A DNA stretch of 54,435 bases from Mycetocola sp. (GCF_025464835.1 NZ_JAODMP010000011.1:1-54435), one strand, 5' to 3'; shown: positions 17,274 to 25,350, counted from the first letter of the stretch. Numbers and translations: made by a program. Notes: generated from the sequence alone by a model not told the origin.

Positions 17274-18241
17274 CGGATTTCCCTCTGCTTCCGCATGACT
17301 CGGATGTTGTAGATGACGATCGGCAGAACGAGGATGAACAGCACCAGGGCGAGGGCGGAGCCACGGCCGGGTTCAGCGGCGCGGAACGCCTGGGTGTACA
17401 TCTCATTCGCGATGACGCTGGTGTCGAAGTTACCGGCGGTCATCGTCCGCACGATGTCGAAGACTTTCAGCGTGGCGATCGAGATCGTGGTGATGACGAC
17501 GACGAGCGAGCCGCGGATGCCCGGGAGGGTCACGTTGGTGAATCTCTGCCACGGGGTGGTGCCGTCGATCTCTGCAGCCTCGAGCTGCTCGACCGGCACG
17601 GCTTTGATGGCGGCGGAAAGCACAACCATCGCGAACCCTGTCTGGATCCAGATCATCACGACGATGAGAAGGAACGTGTTGATCGGTGACGTTTGCAGCC
17701 ACTGGACCGGCTCACCACCGAACCAGATCACGATCTGGTTGAGAAGACCGATCTGCTGGGTACCGGACTGACGGTAGTCGTACACGAACTTCCAGATGAT
17801 GCCTGCGCCGACCATGGAGATGGCCATCGGCATGAAGACGAGCGCCTTGTAGATCTTCTCGCCTCGCGACTTGTCGATGAAGACCGCGTAGGCGAGGCCG
17901 ACCGTCGTGGAGATCGTCGGTACGAGCAGCACCCAGATCACGGTGTTGAGAAGGGTGTTGAGGATGGCCGGCTGGGTGAACATCCAGACGAAGTTGTTCA
18001 GGCCGTTGAAGTCGCCTTGGTTGTTGGTGAAGGCGAGAAGGCTCGTGCGGATCGCCGGATAGATCAGGCCGAGGATGACGAGGATGAGAGCCGGCGCGAG
18101 AAACACGACGAGCTGCCAGTAGTCCTTGCCCCGCCTGGGCGCTTTGTCGAGGAGGAAGAAGAGGAGGCCGACGATGGCGGCGAAAATGGCGAGCCCGCCC
18201 ACCACCTGGATGATTTTGCCGATGAGGTCAGCGGTCGTCAT
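17270..18241 (-). CDS. aglF: Oligosaccharide ABC transporter permease (AglF/MalF type)
   Basis: 323-residue CUT1 permease. It has an extra N-terminal helix (residues about 10-30) before the core, as in many actinobacterial MalF-like proteins. The EAA loop reads EQLEAAEIDGTTPWQRFTNV. Membrane segments alternate with short loops and the C-terminus is basic (RVMRKQREIR). The ATG at 18241 follows AAAGG. A 78-base spacer with a long stem-loop separates it from the binding-protein gene, and it overlaps aglG by four bases. Role: with AglG forms the membrane channel for the sugar carried by the lipoprotein encoded upstream. Confidence 0.87.
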   Translation of the reverse strand: MTTADLIGKIIQVVGGLAIFAAIVGLLFFLLDKAPRRGKDYWQLVVFLAPALILVILGLIYPAIRTSLLAFTNNQGDFNGLNNFVWMFTQPAILNTLLNTVIWVLLVPTISTTVGLAYAVFIDKSRGEKIYKALVFMPMAISMVGAGIIWKFVYDYRQSGTQQIGLLNQIVIWFGGEPVQWLQTSPINTFLLIVVMIWIQTGFAMVVLSAAIKAVPVEQLEAAEIDGTTPWQRFTNVTLPGIRGSLVVVITTISIATLKVFDIVRTMTAGNFDTSVIANEMYTQAFRAAEPGRGSALALVLFILVLPIVIYNIRVMRKQREIR

Positions 18242-18267
18242 TGAACTACGCCTTTCGGAAGAGGGAG

Positions 18268-18306
18268 ATCGAAGGCGGAGCCGCCGTCGGCAACTCCGCC
18301 CTCGAT
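18268..18306 (-). terminator. Intercistronic stem-loop after the binding-protein gene
   Basis: ATCGA-A-GGCGGAG (18268-18280) pairs with CTCCGCC-C-TCGAT (18294-18306) with a single mismatch. There is no T-tract. Like the chvE-mmsA hairpin, it lies between a binding protein and its permease genes and could favour binding-protein expression. Confidence 0.6.
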
Positions 18307-18319
18307 TGGGGAATGTCAG

Positions 18320-19669
18320 CTAGCTCTTTGGCCAGCTGGATTCGATGGCGTCCACCGTCTTCTGTGTGTTGTCGCCGGAGACCCAGGCGACGATGCCCTT
18401 CCAGAAGGAGTCGGAGCCAACAGCGGCCGGCATGAGATCGGAGCCGTCGAAGCGGAACACCGTCTTCGGGTCCTGCAGGATCTCGATGCTCTCCTTGAGC
18501 ACGTCGCTTGACGCGTTCTCCGGGTCGAGGCCCTTGTTGGCGCTGATCACACCGCCGAGCTTGACGCGGTTGTTCGCCCACGTGTCGCTGGACAGGTAAG
18601 CGCGGACGGCGTCGACTTCCGTGCCTTCGCTGAACGCGACGGGGAACTCGCCACCACCGGTGACTGCTTTCTCTCCACCGGCCTCAACCGAGGGGAGGAG
18701 GAACGCGAAGACGTCACCGTCCGGGCTGACGTCCGTGCCCTCTGGCCAGAATCCCTCGTAGAAGGATGCCTGGTGGTGCAGGGAGCACGTGCCGTCGAGG
18801 ATCGGCAGTCCGGCGTCACCGAACTCGGTGGAGATCACGCTGGAAACGTCACCCAGGCCACCGTTGACCATGTCGGGGTTCTTGACGATCTCACCGACGG
18901 CGTCGAAGGCCTCGACGATCTGCGGGTCGTTGAACGGAATCTCGTGCTTGACCCACTGGTCGTAGACATCCGCGCCAGCCTGGCGGAGGACGTAGTCCTC
19001 GATCCAGTCGGTTCCCGGCCATCCGGTGGCGTCACCGGAACCGAGACCGACGCACCACGGCTTGTGGTCGCCTTCAGCTGCGATGGTCTCCGAGAGCTGG
19101 TTCAGCTCGTCGAGGGTCGTCGGGACTTCATAACCCTTGTCCTTGAACTCCTTCGGCGAGTACCAGACGAAGCCCTTGACGCTTGCCATCAGCGGCGCTG
19201 AGTAGAAGGTGCCTTCGTAGCTCCCGTACTGCTTCCAGTCCTCGCCCCAGAACTCGTCGGTGTTCTCCTCGACGGCCTTCGGCGCCGGCTTCAGCCAGCC
19301 GCCTGCGGCCAGCCGGCCCAGAAGACCGGGCTGCGGGACGATCCCGATGTCGGGCGCGTTGCCTGCCTCAGCGAGCACGGCGATCTGCGCCTCGAACTCC
19401 TTGGTGCCCTGGTACGACACGTCGATTCCCGTGCAGGTGGAAAAGTCTTTCCACGACTCGACGAGGCGGTCCGCCTCGATGTCCTGGATGGTGCCGCCGA
19501 TGGTCACTTCGGGGTTGTCGTCGAAGGTTCCGTACGCTTCATAGTCAGAGCAGTCCGTCTCCGCTTTGTTGCCGGCCGCGACATCGCCCGTACAGGCGGT
19601 GAGTGCGAGACCGACGATCCCTGCTGCAGCGAGCGGCAGCAGGATACGACGTTTGGTCGTGAAGCTCAT
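18320..19669 (-). CDS. aglE: Oligosaccharide-binding lipoprotein (AglE-like)
   Basis: 449-residue extracellular solute-binding protein of the CUT1 type. Signal peptide with lipobox LTAC, Cys26. The mature protein begins with a Cys-containing segment (ETDCSDYEAYG) and carries GDATGWPGTDWIEDYVLRQA and WVKHEIPFNDPQIVEAFD, segments that I recognise from AglE-type alpha-glucoside binding proteins. The ATG at 19669 is chosen over an upstream in-frame ATG because GGAGAA precedes it and the signal peptide starts there. Promoter elements and a palindromic operator lie upstream, facing a divergent lacI gene. Substrate is probably an alpha-glucoside such as maltose, trehalose or sucrose, but no glycosidase is linked. 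Confidence 0.85.
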   Translation of the reverse strand: MSFTTKRRILLPLAAAGIVGLALTACTGDVAAGNKAETDCSDYEAYGTFDDNPEVTIGGTIQDIEADRLVESWKDFSTCTGIDVSYQGTKEFEAQIAVLAEAGNAPDIGIVPQPGLLGRLAAGGWLKPAPKAVEENTDEFWGEDWKQYGSYEGTFYSAPLMASVKGFVWYSPKEFKDKGYEVPTTLDELNQLSETIAAEGDHKPWCVGLGSGDATGWPGTDWIEDYVLRQAGADVYDQWVKHEIPFNDPQIVEAFDAVGEIVKNPDMVNGGLGDVSSVISTEFGDAGLPILDGTCSLHHQASFYEGFWPEGTDVSPDGDVFAFLLPSVEAGGEKAVTGGGEFPVAFSEGTEVDAVRAYLSSDTWANNRVKLGGVISANKGLDPENASSDVLKESIEILQDPKTVFRFDGSDLMPAAVGSDSFWKGIVAWVSGDNTQKTVDAIESSWPKS

Positions 19670-19750
19670 CTCTGTTCTCCTCATTGAGTGTGATTGCGGG
19701 TCGAGGTGGGGAGCCTCAGCCCTGCTGGTGCAACTCCGGCTGCCCGTTAG

Positions 19751-19762
19751 GGAACCGGTTCC
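19751..19762. promoter_or_regulatory. LacI operator of the agl operon
   Basis: GGAACCGGTTCC is a perfect 12-bp palindrome with a central CG. It lies directly downstream of the predicted -10 element of aglE. The extended word AACCGGTTCCAT recurs at 19898-19909. Confidence 0.72.
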
Positions 19763-19768
19763 ATGCAA

Positions 19769-19797
19769 AAGTTACGGCACCGCACCCGGATTCACAA
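19769..19797 (-). promoter_or_regulatory. Predicted aglE promoter
   Basis: Minus strand TTGTGA (19797-19792), 17-base spacer, TAACTT (19774-19769). Spacing is optimal for the main sigma factor, and the operator overlaps the start point. Confidence 0.6.
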
Positions 19798-19895
19798 GCA
19801 TCCACGCCGAACGCATTGCAGCGATGATCGCGCTCTCTCGGCGGAAATACGCGGGTGAATGAGAGCCCGGTCGCAGATGGAGCCTCGAGAGATGT

Positions 19896-19907
19896 GTAAC
19901 CGGTTCC
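19896..19907. promoter_or_regulatory. Second LacI operator, in front of the regulator gene
   Basis: GTAACCGGTTCC, a near-perfect palindrome sharing ten central bases with the aglE operator. It would overlap the -35 of a lacI promoter whose -10 may be TATTCT at 19928-19933. Confidence 0.65.
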
Positions 19908-19994
19908 ATAAGGCGGCGCTCTTTTGCTATTCTTCTGTCCTTAGTGCGTTTCGGCCGAGGGGGCCGGGCTCGCCCCCAACGTCGGGAGGCCACC

Positions 19995-21020
19995 GTGGGC
20001 AGTGCGATCGCAGACGTCGCCGCGCGCGCTGGCGTGTCCAAGGCAACCGCTTCCCGAGCGCTGTCCGGCAAGGGCTACGTCGCCGAGTCCACCAGACAAC
20101 GGGTGGTTCTCGCCGCGAAGGAGATCGGCTTCGTCGCCTCGCCGAATGCCGCGAGCCTTGTCACCGGCCAGACCAAGAACATCGGCGTGGTCATCCCTTT
20201 CATCAATCGCTGGTTCTTCGGCGAGATCCTCGAAGGCATCGAGCAAGCACTGCTGAACCGCGGGTACGACATGACCCTGTACAACATCTACCCGGGATCC
20301 GCCGACCGCGACCGGGTGTTCGACTTCTTCCTCGCCCGCAAACGATTCGACGGGGTGATCGCGATCGGCGTCGATTCGACGCCGGAAGAGACGGAACGTT
20401 TGCTGCGGCTGGGTATCCCGCTGCTGAGCGTCGGCGCGCCCGTCGCCGGCGTGCGTTCCCTGACCATCGACGATGCGGCCGCCGGGCGGCTGGCGACCGA
20501 ACACCTTCTGGGACTGGGGCATCGCCGAATCCTGCACATCGGCGGCCCGGTCACCGGGGACGATGATGCGAGTGTGCAGGGAAGACGACTGAGAGGGTAC
20601 GTCGGCGCCATGACCCAGGCGGGCCTCGAGAGCGAGTTGAGCTTCGCGCAAACGGCGATGAGCGTGCCCGGCGGCTACGAGGCTGGCGCGCACTCGCTCA
20701 GCGACCCAAGCTCGCGCCCGACCGCTGTCTTCGCCGCATGTGACGAGATCGCCATCGGAGTGATGATCGCCGCGCGCCGGCTTGGCGTGCGAGTGCCCGC
20801 TGACCTGTCGCTCGTCGGTATCGACGGCCACGAGTATGCGGAGATGTTCTCGCTCACGACGATCGAGCAGAAACCTCGCGCTCAGGGGCAGGCCGCGGTG
20901 GCTGATCTTCTCGCTGCAGTGTCGGGAGAGGCGATGGCCGCCGACGTCGTGGACATGCCTGCCCGGCTGGTTGTGCGGGCAAGCACGGCATACGCGAGGG
21001 CGAACGCAGACGCCGTCTGA
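19995..21020 (+). CDS. LacI-family regulator of the agl operon
   Basis: 341-residue repressor, divergent from aglE. Helix-turn-helix at the N-terminus (AIADVAARAGVSKATASRAL), hinge helix with the residues that insert into a central CG step, then an effector-binding domain (NIGVVIPFINRWFFGEILEG; VGIDGHEYAEMFSLTTI). The GTG at 19995 is chosen because GGGAGG lies five bases upstream and the helix-turn-helix starts right after it; an in-frame ATG at 19944 would add a basic, non-conserved tail. The paired AACCGGTTCC sites suggest it represses both aglEFG and itself until the oligosaccharide is present. Confidence 0.9.
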   Translation: MGSAIADVAARAGVSKATASRALSGKGYVAESTRQRVVLAAKEIGFVASPNAASLVTGQTKNIGVVIPFINRWFFGEILEGIEQALLNRGYDMTLYNIYPGSADRDRVFDFFLARKRFDGVIAIGVDSTPEETERLLRLGIPLLSVGAPVAGVRSLTIDDAAAGRLATEHLLGLGHRRILHIGGPVTGDDDASVQGRRLRGYVGAMTQAGLESELSFAQTAMSVPGGYEAGAHSLSDPSSRPTAVFAACDEIAIGVMIAARRLGVRVPADLSLVGIDGHEYAEMFSLTTIEQKPRAQGQAAVADLLAAVSGEAMAADVVDMPARLVVRASTAYARANADAV

Positions 21021-21057
21021 GCGGCGACCGGATGCCGGCATCCGGTTAAACGCCGAA

Positions 21058-21085
21058 GGGCGCCACCCCGCACGGGGTGACGCCC
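21058..21085. terminator. Bidirectional terminator between lacI and rplL
   Basis: GGGCGCCACCCCG, loop CA, CGGGGTGACGCCC: a 13-bp stem with one mismatch between convergent genes. Additional perfect palindromes lie close by: CCGGATGCCGGCATCCGG at 21028-21045 and CTACCGA-A-TCGGTAG at 21094-21108. T-tracts are weak on both sides. Confidence 0.6.
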
Positions 21086-21146
21086 ACGATCGACTACCGA
21101 ATCGGTAGCGCGTTCCGTTTCACGCTGAAGCCCCGAAGGGCGTCAA

Positions 21147-21530
21147 TTACTTGAGAACGACGGTTGCGCCAGCCTCTTCGAGGACGGTCTTTGCCTTCTC
21201 GGCGGTTTCCTTGTTTGCACCCTCGAGGACGTTGCCCGGAGCGCCATCGACGACGGCCTTGGCCTCGCCGAGACCCAGCGAGGTGAGCTCGCGCACGGCC
21301 TTGATGACCTGGATCTTCTTGTCTCCGACAGACTCGAGAACGACGTCGAAGGAGTCCTTCTCTTCGACCTCTTCGGCCTCGCCACCGGCAGCAGCCGGTC
21401 CGGCAACAGCAACGGGTGCTGCGGCGGTGACCTCGAAGGTCTCCTCGAATGCCTTCACGAACTCGCTGAGTTCGATGAGCGTGAGTCCCTTGAACTGCTC
21501 AAGCAGCTCTTCAGTTGACAGCTTTGCCAT
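21147..21530 (-). CDS. rplL: Large-subunit ribosomal protein L7/L12
   Basis: 127-residue stalk protein of the 50S subunit, which recruits translational GTPases. The N-terminal dimerisation domain ([27 protein letters not shown]) is followed by an Ala/Gly/Glu hinge at about 35-60, and by the C-terminal domain with [21 protein letters not shown]. Length and order are standard. The ATG at 21530 follows GAGGAGAAA. It lies 53 bases downstream of rplJ and is followed by a strong hairpin before the convergent lacI, so the transcript probably ends here; rpoB is not adjacent. Confidence 0.98.
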   Translation of the reverse strand: MAKLSTEELLEQFKGLTLIELSEFVKAFEETFEVTAAAPVAVAGPAAAGGEAEEVEEKDSFDVVLESVGDKKIQVIKAVRELTSLGLGEAKAVVDGAPGNVLEGANKETAEKAKTVLEEAGATVVLK

Positions 21531-21583
21531 GATTTTCTCCTCTAGATTTTCTTGGTCTACTCACCGCTGTCCCAGGTTGAAAC

Positions 21584-22099
21584 CTAGGAAGCGGACTCCT
21601 GCTTCTCACGCAGCGCGTCGACCGTGCGAACGGCCTTCGAGAGCGGTGCGTTGAACAGATATGCGGCTCCGAACAGCGAGGCCTTGAAGGCGCCGGCAAG
21701 CTTGCCGAGCAGAACTTCGCGGGACTCGAGGTCGGCGAGCTTGCCTACCTCTGCGGCGGTCAGAGGGTTACCGTCAAAGTAACCGCCCTTGATCACCAGG
21801 AGAGGGTTTGCCTTGGAGAAGGCACGCAGGCTCTTTGCAACGGCGACAGGGTCTCCGTGCACGAATGCGACCGCCGACGGACCGACGAGCTCTTCGTCAA
21901 ACGACGAAATGCCCGCGTTGTTCGCGGCAATCTTGGTCAGCGTGTTCTTCACCACGGCGTAGGTTGCGTCTGCACTGATGTCGGTGCGCAGCGTCTTGAG
22001 CTGAGCAACAGTGAGGCCGCGGTACTCGGTCAGCAGAACGGCAGTCGAGCTCTGGAATTTCTCCGTGAGTTCGGCAACCGAGGCTTCCTTGTTCGCCAT
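21584..22099 (-). CDS. rplJ: Large-subunit ribosomal protein L10
   Basis: 171-residue L10, the base of the ribosomal stalk that carries the L7/L12 dimers. It begins [20 protein letters not shown] and contains the conserved [14 protein letters not shown]. The ATG at 22099 is preceded by AAGGAG and is chosen over an upstream in-frame codon at 22195 that would run through the leader hairpins. The gene is headed by a leader of about 215 bases with an attenuator-like hairpin, consistent with autogenous control by the L10-L12 complex known in many bacteria. Confidence 0.97.
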   Translation of the reverse strand: MANKEASVAELTEKFQSSTAVLLTEYRGLTVAQLKTLRTDISADATYAVVKNTLTKIAANNAGISSFDEELVGPSAVAFVHGDPVAVAKSLRAFSKANPLLVIKGGYFDGNPLTAAEVGKLADLESREVLLGKLAGAFKASLFGAAYLFNAPLSKAVRTVDALREKQESAS

Positions 22100-22121
22100 A
22101 GCCACTCCTTGATTAGTCTTC

Positions 22122-22145
22122 CTCGTACCGCGGAAGCGGCACGAG
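22122..22145 (-). promoter_or_regulatory. Leader hairpin next to the rplJ ribosome-binding site
   Basis: Minus strand CTCGTGCCGC and GCGGTACGAG pair with one mismatch around TTCC. It ends 11 bases before the AAGGAG of rplJ and could be part of the L10-binding or ribosome-access switch. Confidence 0.5.
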
Positions 22146-22164
22146 CCAAAGAGGCAGTCGGCCC

Positions 22165-22200
22165 AGAAATAAGAAAAGCTCCGGCGCAAGCGCACGGAGC
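22165..22200 (-). terminator. Attenuator in the rplJ leader
   Basis: Minus strand GCTCCG-TGCGC-TT-GCGCC-GGAGC (22200-22178) forms a GC-rich stem followed immediately by TTTTCTTATTT. This is a textbook intrinsic terminator, but it lies between the rplJ promoter and its start codon, so it should act as an attenuator. Confidence 0.7.
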
Positions 22201-22322
22201 AGTCAGAGAGAAAATCTCGGAAATGTTTCGTCCACCTGCGCGGGTCGTCTCAGTTGAGAACCTTCGATCGGATGCTCGCTTGCGCACGCACGCCGAAAAC
22301 CTGCGGTCTTTGGTTTTGTCTC

Positions 22323-22351
22323 AGCTTATGGCATCCGTCGCCTCGGGCCAA
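22323..22351 (-). promoter_or_regulatory. Predicted rplJL promoter
   Basis: Minus strand TTGGCC (22351-22346), 17-base spacer, TAAGCT (22328-22323). It would give a leader of roughly 215 bases before rplJ. Confidence 0.55.
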
Positions 22352-22370
22352 ATCGCGTCGACACGGCCGC

Positions 22371-23033
22371 TCAGGCGAGGGGGCTCAGGTGAATCTCACG
22401 GAGGAGCGCTGAAGGGTCGTCGTAGACGGCGATCGCACCGGCCGACCGGAGTTCGGCGGAGGAAGAGCCGCCGCAGAGCAAGCCGATGGTGCGGACTCCC
22501 GCGCGCGAGGCGGCGACGCAATCCCAGACGGTGTCCCCGACGAAGATGGCGTCGTCCGGGCCGACGCCGGCTTTTTCGAGGGCGACCTCGACGATCGATG
22601 GATCGGGTTTCGCCGTGTCGACGTCATCGGCGTTCGTCGTCGCGTCGAGTACGTCGTCGCTGTCGAGCGTCTCAGTGAGCAGCTGCAGTTCGTCTTCGGG
22701 AGCGGAGGTGGCGAGAACGAGCGTGCGGCCCTGGTTCTTGAGAGCGCTCAGCAACTCCCGCGCCCCGTTGAGCGGTACCAGTCGGGGGGCGAGTTCCTTG
22801 TAGTAGCGGGAGTGGAGTTCCTTCGCGCGTTCGCCGAGCTTGTCCGCGTCATCCCCGAGAAGGGCCCGAAGCAGCCGTGCTGAGTCCTGGCCGATGGCAC
22901 GGTGCACCCGCCAGGCCGACACGTCAGCGCCGACGTCGCTGAAGGCGTGCATCCACGCCTCGACGTGCAGGTAGTTCGAGTCGACAAGAGTGCCGTCGAC
23001 ATCGAACAGGACGGCTCGCGGCGTCTGGGACAT
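22371..23033 (-). CDS. HAD-family hydrolase, probable phosphatase
   Basis: 220-residue haloacid-dehalogenase-like phosphatase. Motif I VLFDVDGTLVDSN holds the nucleophile and acid Asp pair; a helical cap follows at about 20-85; motif II is LVLATSA, motif III K in the region after LLSALKNQG, and motif IV FVGDTVWDCVAASRAG. The fold fits the beta-phosphoglucomutase/Gph subgroup; substrate unknown. The ATG at 23033 is preceded by AAGGAG and, further up, by TAGAGT as a -10. It stands alone between the kinase gene and rplJ. Confidence 0.88.
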   Translation of the reverse strand: MSQTPRAVLFDVDGTLVDSNYLHVEAWMHAFSDVGADVSAWRVHRAIGQDSARLLRALLGDDADKLGERAKELHSRYYKELAPRLVPLNGARELLSALKNQGRTLVLATSAPEDELQLLTETLDSDDVLDATTNADDVDTAKPDPSIVEVALEKAGVGPDDAIFVGDTVWDCVAASRAGVRTIGLLCGGSSSAELRSAGAIAVYDDPSALLREIHLSPLA

Positions 23034-23075
23034 GGCCTCACGCTCCTTCGTGTGCCCGCTACTCTAGACCTTCGG

Positions 23076-24557
23076 TCAGCGGCTCGCCTCAGCAATGGGG
23101 CCCGCCAGCGGAAGCAGGACCCGAAACTCTGTGCGGCCGGGTACCGACTCGACCACGACCGCCCCCGCGTGGGCCTCGGCCACACCGGCCACGATCGCGA
23201 GCCCCAGCCCGGTCCCACCGGAAGCGCGCTGGCGGGAGGCGTCGCCGCGCACGAATCGTTCGAAGACCCGGTTGAGGACCTCAGGGTCGATGCCGGGCCC
23301 GTTGTCGATCACGCTGATCTCTGCGTTGTCGCCGACGACGGACAGCCGGGCCACCACCCGGCTTCCCGGTGGAGTGTGCACACGGGCGTTCCCCAGCAGG
23401 TTGGCCACGACCTGCATCAGTCGTTGTGAGTCCCCGATGACGGTGACCGGCGTCGCCTCGAGAGCGAGGACCCACTCGTGGTCGGCCGACGCCGCGCGCG
23501 CGTCGTTGACGGCGGAGGCGAGGAGCGCGGAAAGTTCGACCGGATCCTTCGCCAGCTCGCGACCCTCGTCGAGCCGCGCGAGAAGGAGCAGGTCCTCGAC
23601 GATCGCCGTCATCCGCATCGCCTCGGACTCGATCCGCCCGAGGGCGTACGTCGCGTCTTCGGGCAAATCTTCGTTTGATCGTCGCGTGAGTTCGGCGTAC
23701 CCGCGGATGGAGGTCAGCGGGGTACGGAGTTCGTGGCTGGCATCCGACACGAACGTCCGGACCTTGTTTTCGGACGCCTGGCGAGCGTGAAGCGCTGCAG
23801 CGACGTGGCCGAGCATCCGGTTGATCGACGCGCCGACCCGCCCCACCTCGGTATGCGGGTCGGCATCGTGATCGGAGACCCGGACGGCCAGGGCCACCTC
23901 GCCGCGGTCGAGCGGAAGCTCCGAGACATCGGACGCGGCTTTCGCAACCCGGTCGAGCGGGCGCAAGGCGAGCCTGACAATGAAGTAGGACGCCGTTCCC
24001 GCGAGGATGAGCACGCCAAGGGCGATCCCGCTGATCCCCGCGATGAGCTGCCCCAGTGTGAATTCCAGGTCGGCGAGAGGCAAACCGACGATCATGGCAC
24101 CGTTGCCGGTTTCGACAGCGACGACACGGTAGGAGCCCAGATCTCCGCCGAGATCGATCGACTCGGGCTCTCCGCCGAGCCCGACGGTGAGCAAGGTCGA
24201 CACCTGGCCGGTTGTCAGGGGCTGCAGGTCGCCGGCGGCGCCGAGGTAGCCGGCATAGCGCACCGCTCCCCCGGCGATGATGGCCCCGAGCGTCCCCGCG
24301 GATTGCCCGGGCACACCGACAAATTCCGGAACCGGGGGCTCCGAGGACGGTGGGAATCCGCCCCGGCCCGGCCGCTCCACAACAGCCCCCGACGACCGGG
24401 TCGTCGCTGCGGTCAACTGCGCGTCGACGCGGCCGAGCAGCACGGTCTGCACGCTAACGACGCTCGCGGACCCGATGATCACAGCGGCGAGTGCTAGCAG
24501 GGCGACTACGGCAACCACGAGTCGCTTGCGCAGCGTCCACCGGGACAAACGGCTCAC
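23076..24557 (-). CDS. Sensor histidine kinase
   Basis: 493-residue membrane kinase. Membrane helix 1 at about 13-33, an extracytoplasmic sensor of about 130 residues rich in Gly and Pro, helix 2 at about 170-194, a HAMP linker, then HisKA with the phosphorylated His275 in SDASHELRTPLTS. The HATPase domain has the N box (LLGNARVHTP), G1 box DNGPGIDPE, F box and G2 box GTGLGLAIV, all intact. The GTG start overlaps the stop of the regulator gene by four bases. Overall layout resembles TrcS-like actinobacterial kinases. Signal unknown. Confidence 0.93.
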   Translation of the reverse strand: MSRLSRWTLRKRLVVAVVALLALAAVIIGSASVVSVQTVLLGRVDAQLTAATTRSSGAVVERPGRGGFPPSSEPPVPEFVGVPGQSAGTLGAIIAGGAVRYAGYLGAAGDLQPLTTGQVSTLLTVGLGGEPESIDLGGDLGSYRVVAVETGNGAMIVGLPLADLEFTLGQLIAGISGIALGVLILAGTASYFIVRLALRPLDRVAKAASDVSELPLDRGEVALAVRVSDHDADPHTEVGRVGASINRMLGHVAAALHARQASENKVRTFVSDASHELRTPLTSIRGYAELTRRSNEDLPEDATYALGRIESEAMRMTAIVEDLLLLARLDEGRELAKDPVELSALLASAVNDARAASADHEWVLALEATPVTVIGDSQRLMQVVANLLGNARVHTPPGSRVVARLSVVGDNAEISVIDNGPGIDPEVLNRVFERFVRGDASRQRASGGTGLGLAIVAGVAEAHAGAVVVESVPGRTEFRVLLPLAGPIAEASR

Positions 24558-25312
24558 CCCGTCGCCTCGGCGACCTTCAGCAGATACCCGGCGCCGCGCA
24601 CCGTGTGAATCATGGGCGAGCGCCCGGCGTCGATCTTCTTGCGCAGATAGGAGATGTAGATCTCCACGACGCTCGGCTTGCCGTCGAACTCGTAACTCCA
24701 GACCCGGTCGAGGATTTGCGCTTTGGAGAGCACCCGGCGGGGATTGCGCATCAGGAAGCGAAGGAGCTCGTATTCGGTCGCGGTCAGTTCGATCGGCACG
24801 CCGCTGCGGGAAACCTCGTGACTGTCCTCGTTGAGGCTGAGATCACCGATCGAGAGGATCGGAGAGTCGGATGCCCCGCTCAGTGATGAACGCCGGATCA
24901 AGCCGCGAAGGCGGGCAACCACCTCCTCCAGGCTGAACGGTTTGGTCACGTAGTCGTCGCCGCCGGCGGTCAGACCGGCGATCCGGTCGTCGAGCGCGTC
25001 CTTGGCAGTGAGGAAAAGCACAGGGACGTCATCCCCGTCGGCCCTCAGCCGGTGAAGCACTGTCATTCCGTCGATATCGGGAAGCATGATGTCCAGCACG
25101 ATGGCGTCCGGGCGGAACTCGCGGGCGGCGTCGAGGGCCTGCCTGCCGGTTTCCGCTGTCCGGATCTCCCAACCCTCGTAGCGAAGGGCCATCTTGAGAA
25201 GGTCGGTGAGGCTTCGTTCGTCGTCGACGACGAGGACCCGCACGGCGCTTCCATCGGCACGCAGGAGGGGAACGGACGCTGCGGGCCGGGACGACGAGAC
25301 AAATGCACTCAC
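24554..25312 (-). CDS. OmpR/PhoB-family response regulator
   Basis: 252-residue transcription factor. Receiver domain at about 24-140 with acidic pocket DDE and phospho-acceptor Asp74 in VLDIMLPD, Thr of LFLTAKD and Lys of VTKPF. The C-terminal winged helix is of the OmpR type (LTATEYELLRFLMRNPRRVLS; SYLRKKID; IHTVRGAGYLL). It precedes and overlaps the kinase gene. The GTG at 25312 sits six bases after GATACT, so the mRNA may be leaderless; GGAAAG between them could also act as a ribosome-binding site. An alternative start near codon 24 is possible. A direct-repeat box lies exactly at the -35 position. Confidence 0.93.
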   Translation of the reverse strand: MSAFVSSSRPAASVPLLRADGSAVRVLVVDDERSLTDLLKMALRYEGWEIRTAETGRQALDAAREFRPDAIVLDIMLPDIDGMTVLHRLRADGDDVPVLFLTAKDALDDRIAGLTAGGDDYVTKPFSLEEVVARLRGLIRRSSLSGASDSPILSIGDLSLNEDSHEVSRSGVPIELTATEYELLRFLMRNPRRVLSKAQILDRVWSYEFDGKPSVVEIYISYLRKKIDAGRSPMIHTVRGAGYLLKVAEATG

Positions 25313-25332
25313 CTTTCCAGTATCGGCATCCG

Positions 25333-25350
25333 CCTATGAGGATCCTATGA
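25333..25350 (-). promoter_or_regulatory. Direct-repeat box, predicted response-regulator site
   Basis: On the minus strand TCATAGG-ATCC-TCATAGG: two identical 7-mers with an 11-bp period, the spacing bound by OmpR/PhoB dimers. It replaces the -35 of the promoter whose -10 is GATACT (25324-25319), as in activator-dependent autoregulated promoters. The rest of the 206-base spacer shows nothing distinctive. Confidence 0.6.
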
